Assembly: GCA_002704915.1 (NCBI GenBank)
Contig: PAIP01000059.1
Coordinates: 42,435 to 106,434 of the forward strand
Reading direction: 5' to 3'
DNA length: 64,000 nucleotides
From: Parvularcula sp.
GTDB lineage: Bacteria; Pseudomonadota; Alphaproteobacteria; Caulobacterales; Parvularculaceae
In this document: positions 29,009-38,006 of the stretch, in pieces
Layout of the letters: every line of letters starts with the position of its first letter
Numbering within the stretch: position 1 is the stretch's first letter
Notes under the pieces: generated by a model
What the model saw: the letters and a program-made list of their open reading frames with translations, nothing else
Told to the model about the DNA's origin: nothing
Database searches by the model: none
Program-made: the position numbers and the translations under genes

Positions 29009-29658
29009 ACGCCCACGCACAAAAAGGCCTGACCCTGCCGGAGGTGCTGATCGCGCTGCTCGTGTTTTCAGCGATCGCCGCGACCGCTGTTTACGCCCTG
29101 CGGCTTGGCGTTGACAGCCGCGACCAGCTTGCGGTTGTCGATGACGATCTGAAATCCTTCCAGATTGCGCGCACGCTCATCAAGGAAGATCTGGCGCAGA
29201 TAACTTCGCGCACCGTGCGCGATGAGTTCGGCGACGGCCGGCCTGCGGCCTTTATGGGCAATCTTCAGAATTTCGCGTCGCGCCGTGAGGAGGACGAGCG
29301 CGTGCTCGCCTCTTTCGTGCGGGCGGGCTGGATCAATCCGGGGGCGGAGGAACCGCGCAGCGCCCTTCAATATGTGGAATATGTGTTTCGCGACGGGGTG
29401 CTCCTGCGCCGCAGCCGCGCCTATCTCGACGAGGCCTCCGGCGCAGATGCTGACGAGCGCGTCTTGTTCGCCAACCTTGTGGATGCGCAGGCCGCTTTTT
29501 TGATCGGCGAGCAGCGCGGCGAGCTGGAATGGTCGGATATCTGGCCGGTGTCGGGCAGGGGCTCGGCGCCGCAGGCCCTATCCATTACCCTTGACCGCGA
29601 AGGCCGAGAGCCGGTGGAGCAGCTTTTCTGGATCGCCCCCGTGGAGGCGCAGTCATGA
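29005..29658 (+). CDS. gspJ: T2SS minor pseudopilin GspJ
   Basis: KGLTLPEVLIALLVFSAIAATAVYALRLG; 4-nt overlaps both sides. Confidence 0.87.
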   Translation: MNAHAQKGLTLPEVLIALLVFSAIAATAVYALRLGVDSRDQLAVVDDDLKSFQIARTLIKEDLAQITSRTVRDEFGDGRPAAFMGNLQNFASRREEDERVLASFVRAGWINPGAEEPRSALQYVEYVFRDGVLLRRSRAYLDEASGADADERVLFANLVDAQAAFLIGEQRGELEWSDIWPVSGRGSAPQALSITLDREGREPVEQLFWIAPVEAQS

Positions 29659-30623
29659 CCCGGGGGGAGGACCAGAAAGGCGCCGCCCTGCTGATCGTGC
29701 TTCTTCTGGCGGCGACGCTGTCTTTCGTGGCGTTGTCCGCCATGGAGCTGACCACGCGCGCTGCGGCGCGGACCGTTAATGTCAATGCGCGCGGCGAAGC
29801 CTTGTGGCGCGCCTTCGCCGTTGAAACGCTGACGCTCGCCGCTGTGGAAGAGATCGCGTCGGCCGATAGCGGAATCATGTCGCTTGACGATCCATGGGCG
29901 AGCGAGCCTGTGGAATTGCCTTTCGAGGAAGGCGGCGCGCGCGTTCTTCTCGGGGACGGAACCGCCTGTTTCAACGTCAACGCCTTGAACACGACCTATG
30001 GCGAAGGCGCCGGCGATCAGACTGTCGCTGAATTTATCCGCCTCGCCGGTCATCTCGGCGTCAGTGAATTCGACGCGGCCGCGCTGGCGCAGGCGATTGG
30101 CGACTGGGTCGATGAAGATACGAGCCGGCGCCCGCAAGGCGGCGAGGATGAGCATTATACGGTCTTGCCGTCGCCCTATCGCACCGGCAATCAGGCGATG
30201 GCTTCCGTTTCCGAATTGCGTGCGGTCAAAGGCGTGACGCGAGAGCTTTACGGCGCGCTGAAGCCGCATCTTTGTGCGCGCGAAGGCGGGGCGCCGTCAG
30301 TGATCAATGTAAACATGCTTTCAGAGCGCCATGCGCCCGTGCTCGCGGCCGCTCTCGGGCCGGCGGTGACCCCGCAAATGGCGGCGGACGTGATTTCCGC
30401 CCGCCCGCCGGGCGGCTGGACCAGTGTGGATGCGTTTCTCGCGACCCCGCCGATCAGCGATCTGGAACTTGAAAACGGGAGCCGGTTCGCCGTGTCGTCC
30501 CGCTTCCTGATCGCCCGTGCAGAGATTGTTTATGATACTGCCTTACTGGAGATGACGTCGGTTATTGACGCAAATGAAGGGGCTGCGCGCGTGATATCGC
30601 GCCGGCTCGGAGCGGAAGAGTGA
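29655..30623 (+). CDS. gspK: T2SS minor pseudopilin GspK
   Basis: KGAALLIVLLLAATLSFVALSAM; CFNVNALNTTYGEG; SPYRTGNQAMASVSELRAVKGVTRELYGALKPHLCA. Confidence 0.9.
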   Translation: MTRGEDQKGAALLIVLLLAATLSFVALSAMELTTRAAARTVNVNARGEALWRAFAVETLTLAAVEEIASADSGIMSLDDPWASEPVELPFEEGGARVLLGDGTACFNVNALNTTYGEGAGDQTVAEFIRLAGHLGVSEFDAAALAQAIGDWVDEDTSRRPQGGEDEHYTVLPSPYRTGNQAMASVSELRAVKGVTRELYGALKPHLCAREGGAPSVINVNMLSERHAPVLAAALGPAVTPQMAADVISARPPGGWTSVDAFLATPPISDLELENGSRFAVSSRFLIARAEIVYDTALLEMTSVIDANEGAARVISRRLGAEE

Positions 30624-31816
30624 ACGAAACCTTAATTCTTCTTGCAGGCTCGACGCCGGAGGCCCCCGTGCAATGGGCCTTTGTCGGCGAGTCAGGCATC
30701 ATCGAGGCCGATACGGCTGACAGCGTCGCCGACCTTGCCGCCATCACCGACCGCGCCGCGGAGGCGCGTTCCATTGCGTTGATCTTGCACGGCGAGTGCG
30801 CCACCATGCGCGCGTTGCCCGTTCCGCCGAAGTCCACGGCCCAGTTCCGCGCGGCCGCGAGCATGCTGCTTGAAGACGAACTCGCGGAAAGTCTGGAAAA
30901 TGTCCATGTCGTTACAACGCGACATGAGAGCGGCGCCGGGATATCGCTGGCGATCAAGAAATCGGAAATGGACGCGTGGCTTACGGCGCTGGCGCAGTCC
31001 GGATTGTCGCCAGACATCCTCACCGTGGACTATGCCGTAACGCCTATGGCGCCGGGCCGCGCGGTCGTCATCGAAACCTCGGACCGGATGATGGGCGTTG
31101 TGGGTTTGAAAGGCTTCGCCCTCGAGAAGACGCTCGCGGGCGAACTCTTATCATCGCTGCTCCATGACGAGGAACTGAGGAAGATCGTCGCCTGTACTGC
31201 GCAGAGGATCACGGCGGACGAGCGCGAAACGCTGGAGATCGATCAGCGCGAGCCCATGAACGGCGAAGCGCTTCTCGGGTTTTTCGCCGAAGGTCTCGCC
31301 AAGGCGCCGAATTTTCTGCAGGGCGCCTATCGCAAGCGGCGCGACTGGCGTGCGACCGCCGGTCCGTGGCGCCGGGCGGGACTTCTCGCGGCGGCGTCGG
31401 TTGCGGCGCTGTTGCTGGTCAATATTGCGGAACTTATACGCGATCTGCGTACGGCGGATCGCCTTGAAGAAGACACGCTCGCCCTTCATCAAACCGTGTT
31501 TCCGGATGCGGCCGGCGTCGATCCAAGAACGCATGCGCGGCAGGTCCTGGGCGCCGGCGCCGGCGGCCGATCGTTTCTGACAATTTCCAATGCGCTTGCC
31601 GACAGCCTTGAGGGATCGAGCGGCATTCAGATCGACCGCATCCGCTATAATGGCGCGCGCGACGAATATGCCGTGAATTTGCGCTTCGGCGACATCAGCC
31701 AGATCGAAACACTGAAGCGCATGCTGGAGGCGCGCGGCCTGACTGCGGCGGAGGCTGGCGGCGTTCGGCGCACTGGCAACGCCTATCTCGGCGAATTGAG
31801 GGTGAGCGCGTCATGA
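30620..31816 (+). CDS. gspL: T2SS protein GspL
   Basis: GspL-like cytoplasmic domain with single TM; operon position. Confidence 0.85.
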   Translation: MNETLILLAGSTPEAPVQWAFVGESGIIEADTADSVADLAAITDRAAEARSIALILHGECATMRALPVPPKSTAQFRAAASMLLEDELAESLENVHVVTTRHESGAGISLAIKKSEMDAWLTALAQSGLSPDILTVDYAVTPMAPGRAVVIETSDRMMGVVGLKGFALEKTLAGELLSSLLHDEELRKIVACTAQRITADERETLEIDQREPMNGEALLGFFAEGLAKAPNFLQGAYRKRRDWRATAGPWRRAGLLAAASVAALLLVNIAELIRDLRTADRLEEDTLALHQTVFPDAAGVDPRTHARQVLGAGAGGRSFLTISNALADSLEGSSGIQIDRIRYNGARDEYAVNLRFGDISQIETLKRMLEARGLTAAEAGGVRRTGNAYLGELRVSAS

Positions 31817-32271
31817 CCTGGTGGACTGATCTTTCGCAGCGCGAGCGCCTGATGATCCTCATCGCCGGCGCGCTTGCGGCTGTGCTTTTCGTTTCGCTTG
31901 CCATTGTGCGGCCCTTCGCGGATTTGCGCTCAGACGCCGCCCGCAAGGCGGCCGCAGCCCGAGACGGCTATGAACTGACCGCTGCTGCGGCGGCTGTCGC
32001 CGGCGTCTCGGATACGACAGCCCCGCAGGACGGCGCGCCATTGCGGCAGGCGGTGCTTCAGTCTGCGCGAGCCGCGGGCATTGAAGTCGTGCGCATCGGC
32101 GCGGAAAGCGACGGCCAGCTAGAAATTCAGGCCGCGCCTGTCAATGGCGACGTGTTTTTTGAATGGCTGGCGCAGGTGCAAGGAAATTACGGCGCACGGG
32201 TCGCCTTTGCGGATATCGCCCGCGGCGAGGACGGCATGGTGACGCCGCAAGTTCTGGTGTTGGAGCGGTAA
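31813..32271 (+). CDS. gspM: T2SS protein GspM
   Basis: WWTDLSQRERLMILIAGALAAVLF; operon position. Confidence 0.85.
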   Translation: MTWWTDLSQRERLMILIAGALAAVLFVSLAIVRPFADLRSDAARKAAAARDGYELTAAAAAVAGVSDTTAPQDGAPLRQAVLQSARAAGIEVVRIGAESDGQLEIQAAPVNGDVFFEWLAQVQGNYGARVAFADIARGEDGMVTPQVLVLER

Positions 32272-33047
32272 TGACGAAAGGCGCTGTGCAATCGAAAAAG
32301 CTGCTCGCGCCAATTCTCGTTGGCGGCTTTATCTTTCTTGCAACGCTGATCGCCTCGATCCCGGCCAGCGCTGTGTCTCTGCTCGCAAACAACAGCGGCG
32401 GCGCGATCTCTTATGCGGATGCGCGCGGGACAATCTGGAATGGCGAACTCGGGTCCGCTTCGGCGGGGGGCGTGGCCCTCGGCGACGTTCGGTTCCATCT
32501 GTCGCCCTGGTCGTTGCTGACGTTCTCGCCAAAAGTGACACTCTCCGCGAACGGCGCTGTACGGGGAACGGGCGCCGTCGCTTTCGGTCCGGGCGCCAAG
32601 CTTTCATTGAAGAATGTGAAAGCGGATATCGATCTTGCCGCGGCCGCGCCGCGCGGCCTTCTGGGCGAACCGGCGCGCGGTGAAGCGAGACTGAACATAA
32701 AGCGGCTCGACTTCAGCCGCAAAAACGGTTGCCTGAACGCCGCCGGGGATTTGTGGACCAATGCGCTCGATGCGCCGGCGAAGCGTTATGATCTGCCCGC
32801 CCTGCCCATGAGCGGCGGCGTGGCCTGCGAAGACGGCAAGCTGGTGATTGCGATGACCGGCGAAAACGCCCGCACGGCGGCCCGTATCCGACTTTTGCTC
32901 GACCGGTCGCTCGCTTATGAAGTGACAGCGACAGCGCAGCCTTCGGAAGAAAATGTCGCCTCCGCCTTGCGCTATTTCGGGTTCGAAGACGACAATGGCG
33001 AAATGACCTATGGCACAGTGGGCGTGCTGACTGGAGCAGGATCATGA
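32271..33047 (+). CDS. gspN: T2SS protein GspN
   Basis: Single N-terminal TM; LSPWSLLTFSPKVTLSANGAVRGTGAVAFG; TAATG overlap with gspM. Confidence 0.8.
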   Translation: MTKGAVQSKKLLAPILVGGFIFLATLIASIPASAVSLLANNSGGAISYADARGTIWNGELGSASAGGVALGDVRFHLSPWSLLTFSPKVTLSANGAVRGTGAVAFGPGAKLSLKNVKADIDLAAAAPRGLLGEPARGEARLNIKRLDFSRKNGCLNAAGDLWTNALDAPAKRYDLPALPMSGGVACEDGKLVIAMTGENARTAARIRLLLDRSLAYEVTATAQPSEENVASALRYFGFEDDNGEMTYGTVGVLTGAGS

Positions 33048-33538
33048 ACAAGTCCATTCTCGCCATATGTTCTTTCGCGGCGCTCGCCGGTGCCTGCGTA
33101 ACAGACGGGATGTCCTCGCCGCGTCAGGCCGAAGCCGGCAGAATTGATCTGGCGAGCGATGCTGCGGGGGCGCAAGGCTTGCGTCCTTTGGGCGATGCGG
33201 CGCTTCCGGACAAATCCTGCGGCATGATTTTGTGGACGCTCGAGGGCGTGCGTCCTGCGGCGGTATTCAGGTTCGTTTCTGGCAAAGAGGCCGAGATCAA
33301 TATCGCCGGTCAGCCGGTAATGCTAACCCGCACTGCGCAGGACGGCGCGGCGGGCTTTGGCGTTTTCGAACGTCAGGTCTTTGAAAGTGAAGACGGGGTG
33401 ACTGTTGAAGTGTCCGCCCGTTTTGGGCTCGGTTTTGACGGCGGCGCCTATCTTGAAAAAGGATTGATCAAGGTTCGGGATGATCAAGGCTGGAGCATGG
33501 TCGCGCCAACGGCCGGCATCGCCGGATGCAAAAATTAA
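33044..33538 (+). CDS. Hypothetical lipoprotein terminal to the T2SS operon
   Basis: MNKSILAICSFAALAGACVTD lipobox; ATGA overlap with gspN; no family recognised. Confidence 0.75.
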   Translation: MNKSILAICSFAALAGACVTDGMSSPRQAEAGRIDLASDAAGAQGLRPLGDAALPDKSCGMILWTLEGVRPAAVFRFVSGKEAEINIAGQPVMLTRTAQDGAAGFGVFERQVFESEDGVTVEVSARFGLGFDGGAYLEKGLIKVRDDQGWSMVAPTAGIAGCKN

Positions 33539-34287
33539 TGAACGTGGTTGAAGTGTTCGAACAAGAGCGCAGCGGTTCCGGCCATCACGCCTAGCATGGC
33601 GACGTCATAGCCGCGTTTGTTCGGCGTGCCCGTTGCGTGCGGGCCGAGGTGAAAGATCAGCACATAAATCAGAGCGCCGGCGGCGGCGCCCAGCATGGCG
33701 GCGAGGGGGGGCGCTGTCGCCAGACCGAAAAGCGATTGCGCGCTTAACGTTCCCGCTATGGTTGTCAGCGCCGCGGCGATAATCGCAAACAGGATTGCGC
33801 GGCCGCGTGGCAGACCGGCTTGAGCGAGCAACGCATAAGCTATGACTCCTTCCGGAAATTCATGGAAAAGGAGCCCGCCAGTCGCAAGCCAGCCGGTGAA
33901 GGCCTCTTCCCAAAAGGAAGCAGCGTAAACGGCGCCGTCCAGAAAAGAATGAGCGGCAAGGCCGATAATCGAGACGTAACCGAAAGTAAGCGCCGCGCCC
34001 TCGGGCTGGCGCGCAACGGCGGTCTGGACCGCCATGCCGATCAACACCATGGCGACAAAACCGGCCAGAACCCAGCTTAAAGCGGAGGTGGAAATACTTG
34101 CGGCTTCAGGGATGAGATGAAACATCACGCCGACGGTCAACAGACCGACAGCGAAAGCTGCGCAATAAGCGCTGTTGCGCTGGGCCCAGCCGCTGAATGA
34201 GGCCATGGCGAAAATGCCAAAGGTGCTCATGGCCGCGGCTATCAAGCTCGCGATCAGCCCATTGATGATGCTGGCGTCCCCAAACAA
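33535..34287 (-). CDS. ZIP family metal transporter (TTG start as tracked)
   Basis: Multiple TM; HSFLDGAVYAASF and LLFHEFPEGVIAYALL metal-binding helices. Confidence 0.85.
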   Translation of the reverse strand: MFGDASIINGLIASLIAAAMSTFGIFAMASFSGWAQRNSAYCAAFAVGLLTVGVMFHLIPEAASISTSALSWVLAGFVAMVLIGMAVQTAVARQPEGAALTFGYVSIIGLAAHSFLDGAVYAASFWEEAFTGWLATGGLLFHEFPEGVIAYALLAQAGLPRGRAILFAIIAAALTTIAGTLSAQSLFGLATAPPLAAMLGAAAGALIYVLIFHLGPHATGTPNKRGYDVAMLGVMAGTAALLFEHFNHVH

Positions 34288-34563
34288 ACCCGCAGGGCCC
34301 CCTTCCTGCCCATTTTAACTCTACTTTACTTATACATGCACGCGCAGGCGGTTGTCCTTAGCCTCAAACCGTACCGAATGATAGCAAGGAAGATGTTATC
34401 ACGTCACTTTTTTTCCCATGCGGGGCGGGCTCATCAGGGTGAACAGAGCGTGTTGAAATTACTGTGAAATGTAGGGACCGCGCCTTGCTCTGGCGGGCAA
34501 GCGCAGACTAAAGTCCCCGAGCCTAAAACAGCTTCGCGCAAAACAGGGCGCTCTGACGAACGC

Positions 34564-35565
34564 ATGAGCAATTGCACACATCAGGATCATTCGCAGCCTG
34601 TCGGCAAAGTGACGGGACGCCTCCTGATGGCGCTCGCTGTCATCGTGGTCTTCATGGTCATCGAGGTTGTCGGCGGACTGCTATCGGGGTCGCTGGCCCT
34701 GCTCGCCGATGCGACCCATATGCTGACCGATGCGCTGGCCCTCGGGCTCGCCGCGAGCGCGCAGTTTTTCGCGGCGCGCCCGCCGGATAAACGGCTCCAT
34801 TTCGGTTATAACCGCGCGCAGGTTCTCGCCGCTTTCGTCAATGGCGTGTTGCTTGCCATTCTCCTCGTCTGGATTGTTTTCGAGGCTGTGCATCGCTTTT
34901 TCTCGCCGGTTGAGGTCGAGGCACAGCTCATGTTGTGGGTAGCGGTCGCCGGGCTGATCGCCAACGGCATCGCGTTTTTCATTCTTCACCGGCGCGATGA
35001 GCATAATCTGAATATGCGCGGCGCATTGCTCCATGTGATAAGCGACCTTTTGGGCTCGGTCGCGGCGATCATTGCGGCGCTGGTGATCGCCGCTACAGGG
35101 TGGATGGCCATCGACCCCATCCTCTCCGTCGGCGTCGCGTTCCTGATCGGCGTTTCAGCATTAAGGCTGGTGCGCGAAACCGGACACATTCTACTCGAAG
35201 GCGCGCCGGAGAATATCGATCTCGCTGAGCTGGAAGCGGAGTTGCTGAAATCGGGCCCGCAGATAAAAAGCGTCCACAGCATTCAGATTTCGCAAATCAC
35301 GCCGGAGCAGCCGCGTTTGACCATGCATGTCTGCGTCGGGGACGCGCGTGACGCCGCCGGCGCGCTTGCCGAGGTGAAAGCCTTTCTCGAAGAGCGCTAC
35401 GGCATCCATTATTCCACCATTCAGGTGGAGATTGGCGAGGAATGCCCGGACGCGGCCTCTCCGGGCGCCGCGGCGTCATTTGAGGTTCACGGCCATGGTC
35501 CGTCCTGCCGCAGTAACGTGGAAATCAAACCCCAGGGCGGCGCAGCGGCTTTCGTTACGGATTAA
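34564..35565 (+). CDS. CDF family cation (Zn/Co/Cd-type) efflux transporter
   Basis: LLSGSLALLADATHMLTDALALGLAASAQFFAARPPDKRLHFGYNRAQVLAAFVNG; Cys/His-bearing N- and C-termini. Confidence 0.92.
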   Translation: MSNCTHQDHSQPVGKVTGRLLMALAVIVVFMVIEVVGGLLSGSLALLADATHMLTDALALGLAASAQFFAARPPDKRLHFGYNRAQVLAAFVNGVLLAILLVWIVFEAVHRFFSPVEVEAQLMLWVAVAGLIANGIAFFILHRRDEHNLNMRGALLHVISDLLGSVAAIIAALVIAATGWMAIDPILSVGVAFLIGVSALRLVRETGHILLEGAPENIDLAELEAELLKSGPQIKSVHSIQISQITPEQPRLTMHVCVGDARDAAGALAEVKAFLEERYGIHYSTIQVEIGEECPDAASPGAAASFEVHGHGPSCRSNVEIKPQGGAAAFVTD

Positions 35566-36896
35566 GCCGGATTTTCCCCTTCGCCGAGGAGCTGTTTCAG
35601 GCGCTTGCGGCCGCGCCAGTTGCGAAGCCGCGCTTCGCGCAGGGCGTAGCCGACCGGTTTTCCTTCGGCAACGGACATTTTGCTCAATGCGGCGATGAGC
35701 GCGATGACAATGAGATACCCATCCCACATTTCCAGCGAAACGGAAGCGCCGCCAATGGCGAAAACGGCAAGCGACATTTGCGCGTAATAGGCGAAGCGCC
35801 ATTTCCATGGCGCGAGCTTTTCGTTTCCGCGCGAGAGATAGATGCGCCAGGATGTGAAAAACGCGGTTGCGAAGAGCGCCAGATAGATCAACAGCCCGAC
35901 AAAACCGGCGCCCCCCAATACTTCGAAATAGATGCTGTGCGCCGCCTTGGCGCGCGCCGCACGCTCAATGTCGACGGATTGCGCTATCTCTTTTTCATAG
36001 GAGTTGCGTAGTCCGGCGCCGGTCATGGGATGCTCAACCGCGAGTTTGTAGTTGATCACCCAGGCGTCGACCCGGCCCATAAAGGACGCATCCTGCGTCG
36101 CCTCGCCGATGGTGCTCATGCGCTCTGTCCATTTTCCCGGCATGAAAGCGATGGCGGGCGCCATGACGAGAACAAGCCCCGCCAGAATGGCGAATTTGTG
36201 TTTGGCGCGGATCCAGAAAAAGCCGCTGAACGCAATCAAGGACAGGAAGGCGCCCCGCGATTGCGTGCCGATGATGGCGACGATGGCGAGGCAGAAAAGA
36301 GCCAGAAGCCCACGCCTGACAATGGGCCGCACTGACTCGTCGCGCAGATAGAGAATGAGCGGCAGGATCGTTGCGACGGCGATGCCGAAATGGTTGTTGT
36401 CTTCAAGCACCGTGTTTGGAAGACCCTGCACTCTGAATTGGCCGAGCGTGGCGAAGGTGAAGGCGGCGCCCTTCGCGGCGAAGAACCCGATGGACGCCAC
36501 CATGGTCCACACCAGCGCATTAAAACGCAATTTGCCCGCGGCCATCTGCGCGCAGAGCAGGACGAAGAGCAGCGTCTTGATGAAGCGGTCGTGATAGACC
36601 GCCGAGTTTTCAGGGCTGAGCGAGAAAGCCTGCGCCAACGTCAGCCAGCCTGCGAAGAGAATAATGAGAATGGTGATGACGTCGAAGCGGAACTTTGCGA
36701 TTTCACCGGAGACGACATAGGAGCCGATGGTGACGCCGGCGATGATGACGTTGAGCGGAACGCCATAAACGCCGAAAGCGGCCTGATGCGGCGTCATCAG
36801 GGTAAACCACGCCCAGGTCAAAAGCCCGGCGAACGGGTGGCGGATCGCCGCCGCAAGGCAGAGCGCCATAAAACTGAGCAGAATGAGGTCGCGCAT
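35562..36896 (-). CDS. O-antigen ligase-like / exosortase-A-system O-glycosylation ligase-like membrane protein
   Basis: Polytopic; LPNTVLEDNNHFGIAVATILPLILYL; HPMTGAGLRNSYEKE; AHSIYFEVLGGAGFVGLLIY. Confidence 0.75.
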   Translation of the reverse strand: MRDLILLSFMALCLAAAIRHPFAGLLTWAWFTLMTPHQAAFGVYGVPLNVIIAGVTIGSYVVSGEIAKFRFDVITILIILFAGWLTLAQAFSLSPENSAVYHDRFIKTLLFVLLCAQMAAGKLRFNALVWTMVASIGFFAAKGAAFTFATLGQFRVQGLPNTVLEDNNHFGIAVATILPLILYLRDESVRPIVRRGLLALFCLAIVAIIGTQSRGAFLSLIAFSGFFWIRAKHKFAILAGLVLVMAPAIAFMPGKWTERMSTIGEATQDASFMGRVDAWVINYKLAVEHPMTGAGLRNSYEKEIAQSVDIERAARAKAAHSIYFEVLGGAGFVGLLIYLALFATAFFTSWRIYLSRGNEKLAPWKWRFAYYAQMSLAVFAIGGASVSLEMWDGYLIVIALIAALSKMSVAEGKPVGYALREARLRNWRGRKRLKQLLGEGENPA

Positions 36897-37001
36897 GCCT
36901 GCCGCCGCGGTTCATCGCGGGAAAAACCCGCCGCCGATTAAGCATATATACAAGGAACAGGCCGAATCCGGCGCTCGTTTCGCGCAAATTTACAAGCTTG
37001 G

Positions 37002-38006
37002 TTAACGGCCAGCTTCGTAAACGGCGCGGGCGATGGCGCGGGTCAGGCAGTCGGATGCCGCGGCCCCGATGCGCGCCACAAGGCCGTGGCGGAAAGGCGG
37101 AGGATCGGAAGGCAGATCTTTTTCGGCTGTCGCGATGGCGAAGACGATGTCGCCGTCAAAGGCCGTATGCGCGGGGCGAACGGCGCGGGCGATCCCGTCC
37201 TGCGCCATCATGGCGATGCGTTTGACTTCCACATTGGTGAGGTCCGCATTGGTGGCGACGATCGCCAGCGTCGTATTGGCGCCGGCCTGAGCGCGGGCGT
37301 GAAGACGCGAAAAGTTTGGGAAGGGCTCAGCAAGCTCATGCAGGGTCGGCGGCCTCTGTCCCCCGAACTCGCCGGCGAGTTCATAGGGCCAGGCGTGGAA
37401 GGTTTCGCCGTCCGCCATATAGACAGACCCGACAGGATTGGCCGCAACAAGCGCGCCGACCACAACGCCCTGTTCAAGCACAAGCGAAGCCGAGCCGAGC
37501 CCGCCCTTTTCGACGCCGGCCATGGCGCCGCGCCCCGCGCCGGTCGAACCGAGTTCGAAGGTCACATCGGCATTTACGACTGCGTCCATGCCGAGCTTTC
37601 GGTAAGGCGGCGTGTCGCCCCAGTCCTTGTCGCCGTCATTGCCGAGATCGTGCAGCACGGCGGCGGGCATGATGGGAATCGCCGGGCCCTTGTCGCTGAG
37701 TTTGAGGCCCACATCGGCTTGAGACAACGCGCTTGTGGCGCCGTCCGCCGCGGCGAGGCCGAAGACGGAACCGCCGGTCAACACAATCGCGTCGCAGCGG
37801 CCCACAAGATTTTCCGTTGAAAGCACGTCGATCTCGCGCGTGCCCGGCGCGCCGCCGCGCACATCGGCGGCGGCGATGAAACGCCGGGCGCAGCGCAACA
37901 CGGTGACGCCGGTCTGAACGTTTTCGTCAGTCGCGTTGCCAACCGTAAGACCAGTCACATCGGTGATCAGATTGCGCGGGCCGGGTTTCAGAATGTCGTC
38001 GCTCAT
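37002..38006 (-). CDS. P1 family (DmpA/S58-like) peptidase
   Basis: NLITDVTGLTVGNATDENVQTGVTVL; LTGGSVFGLAAADG; ELGSTGAGRGAMAGVEKGGLGSASL. Confidence 0.9.
   Translation of the reverse strand: MSDDILKPGPRNLITDVTGLTVGNATDENVQTGVTVLRCARRFIAAADVRGGAPGTREIDVLSTENLVGRCDAIVLTGGSVFGLAAADGATSALSQADVGLKLSDKGPAIPIMPAAVLHDLGNDGDKDWGDTPPYRKLGMDAVVNADVTFELGSTGAGRGAMAGVEKGGLGSASLVLEQGVVVGALVAANPVGSVYMADGETFHAWPYELAGEFGGQRPPTLHELAEPFPNFSRLHARAQAGANTTLAIVATNADLTNVEVKRIAMMAQDGIARAVRPAHTAFDGDIVFAIATAEKDLPSDPPPFRHGLVARIGAAASDCLTRAIARAVYEAGR

Noticed and set aside
34288-34563. Zur box in the ZIP/CDF intergenic region
   Set aside because: A GATGTTATCACG stretch is only a weak half-match; no dyad supporting a call.
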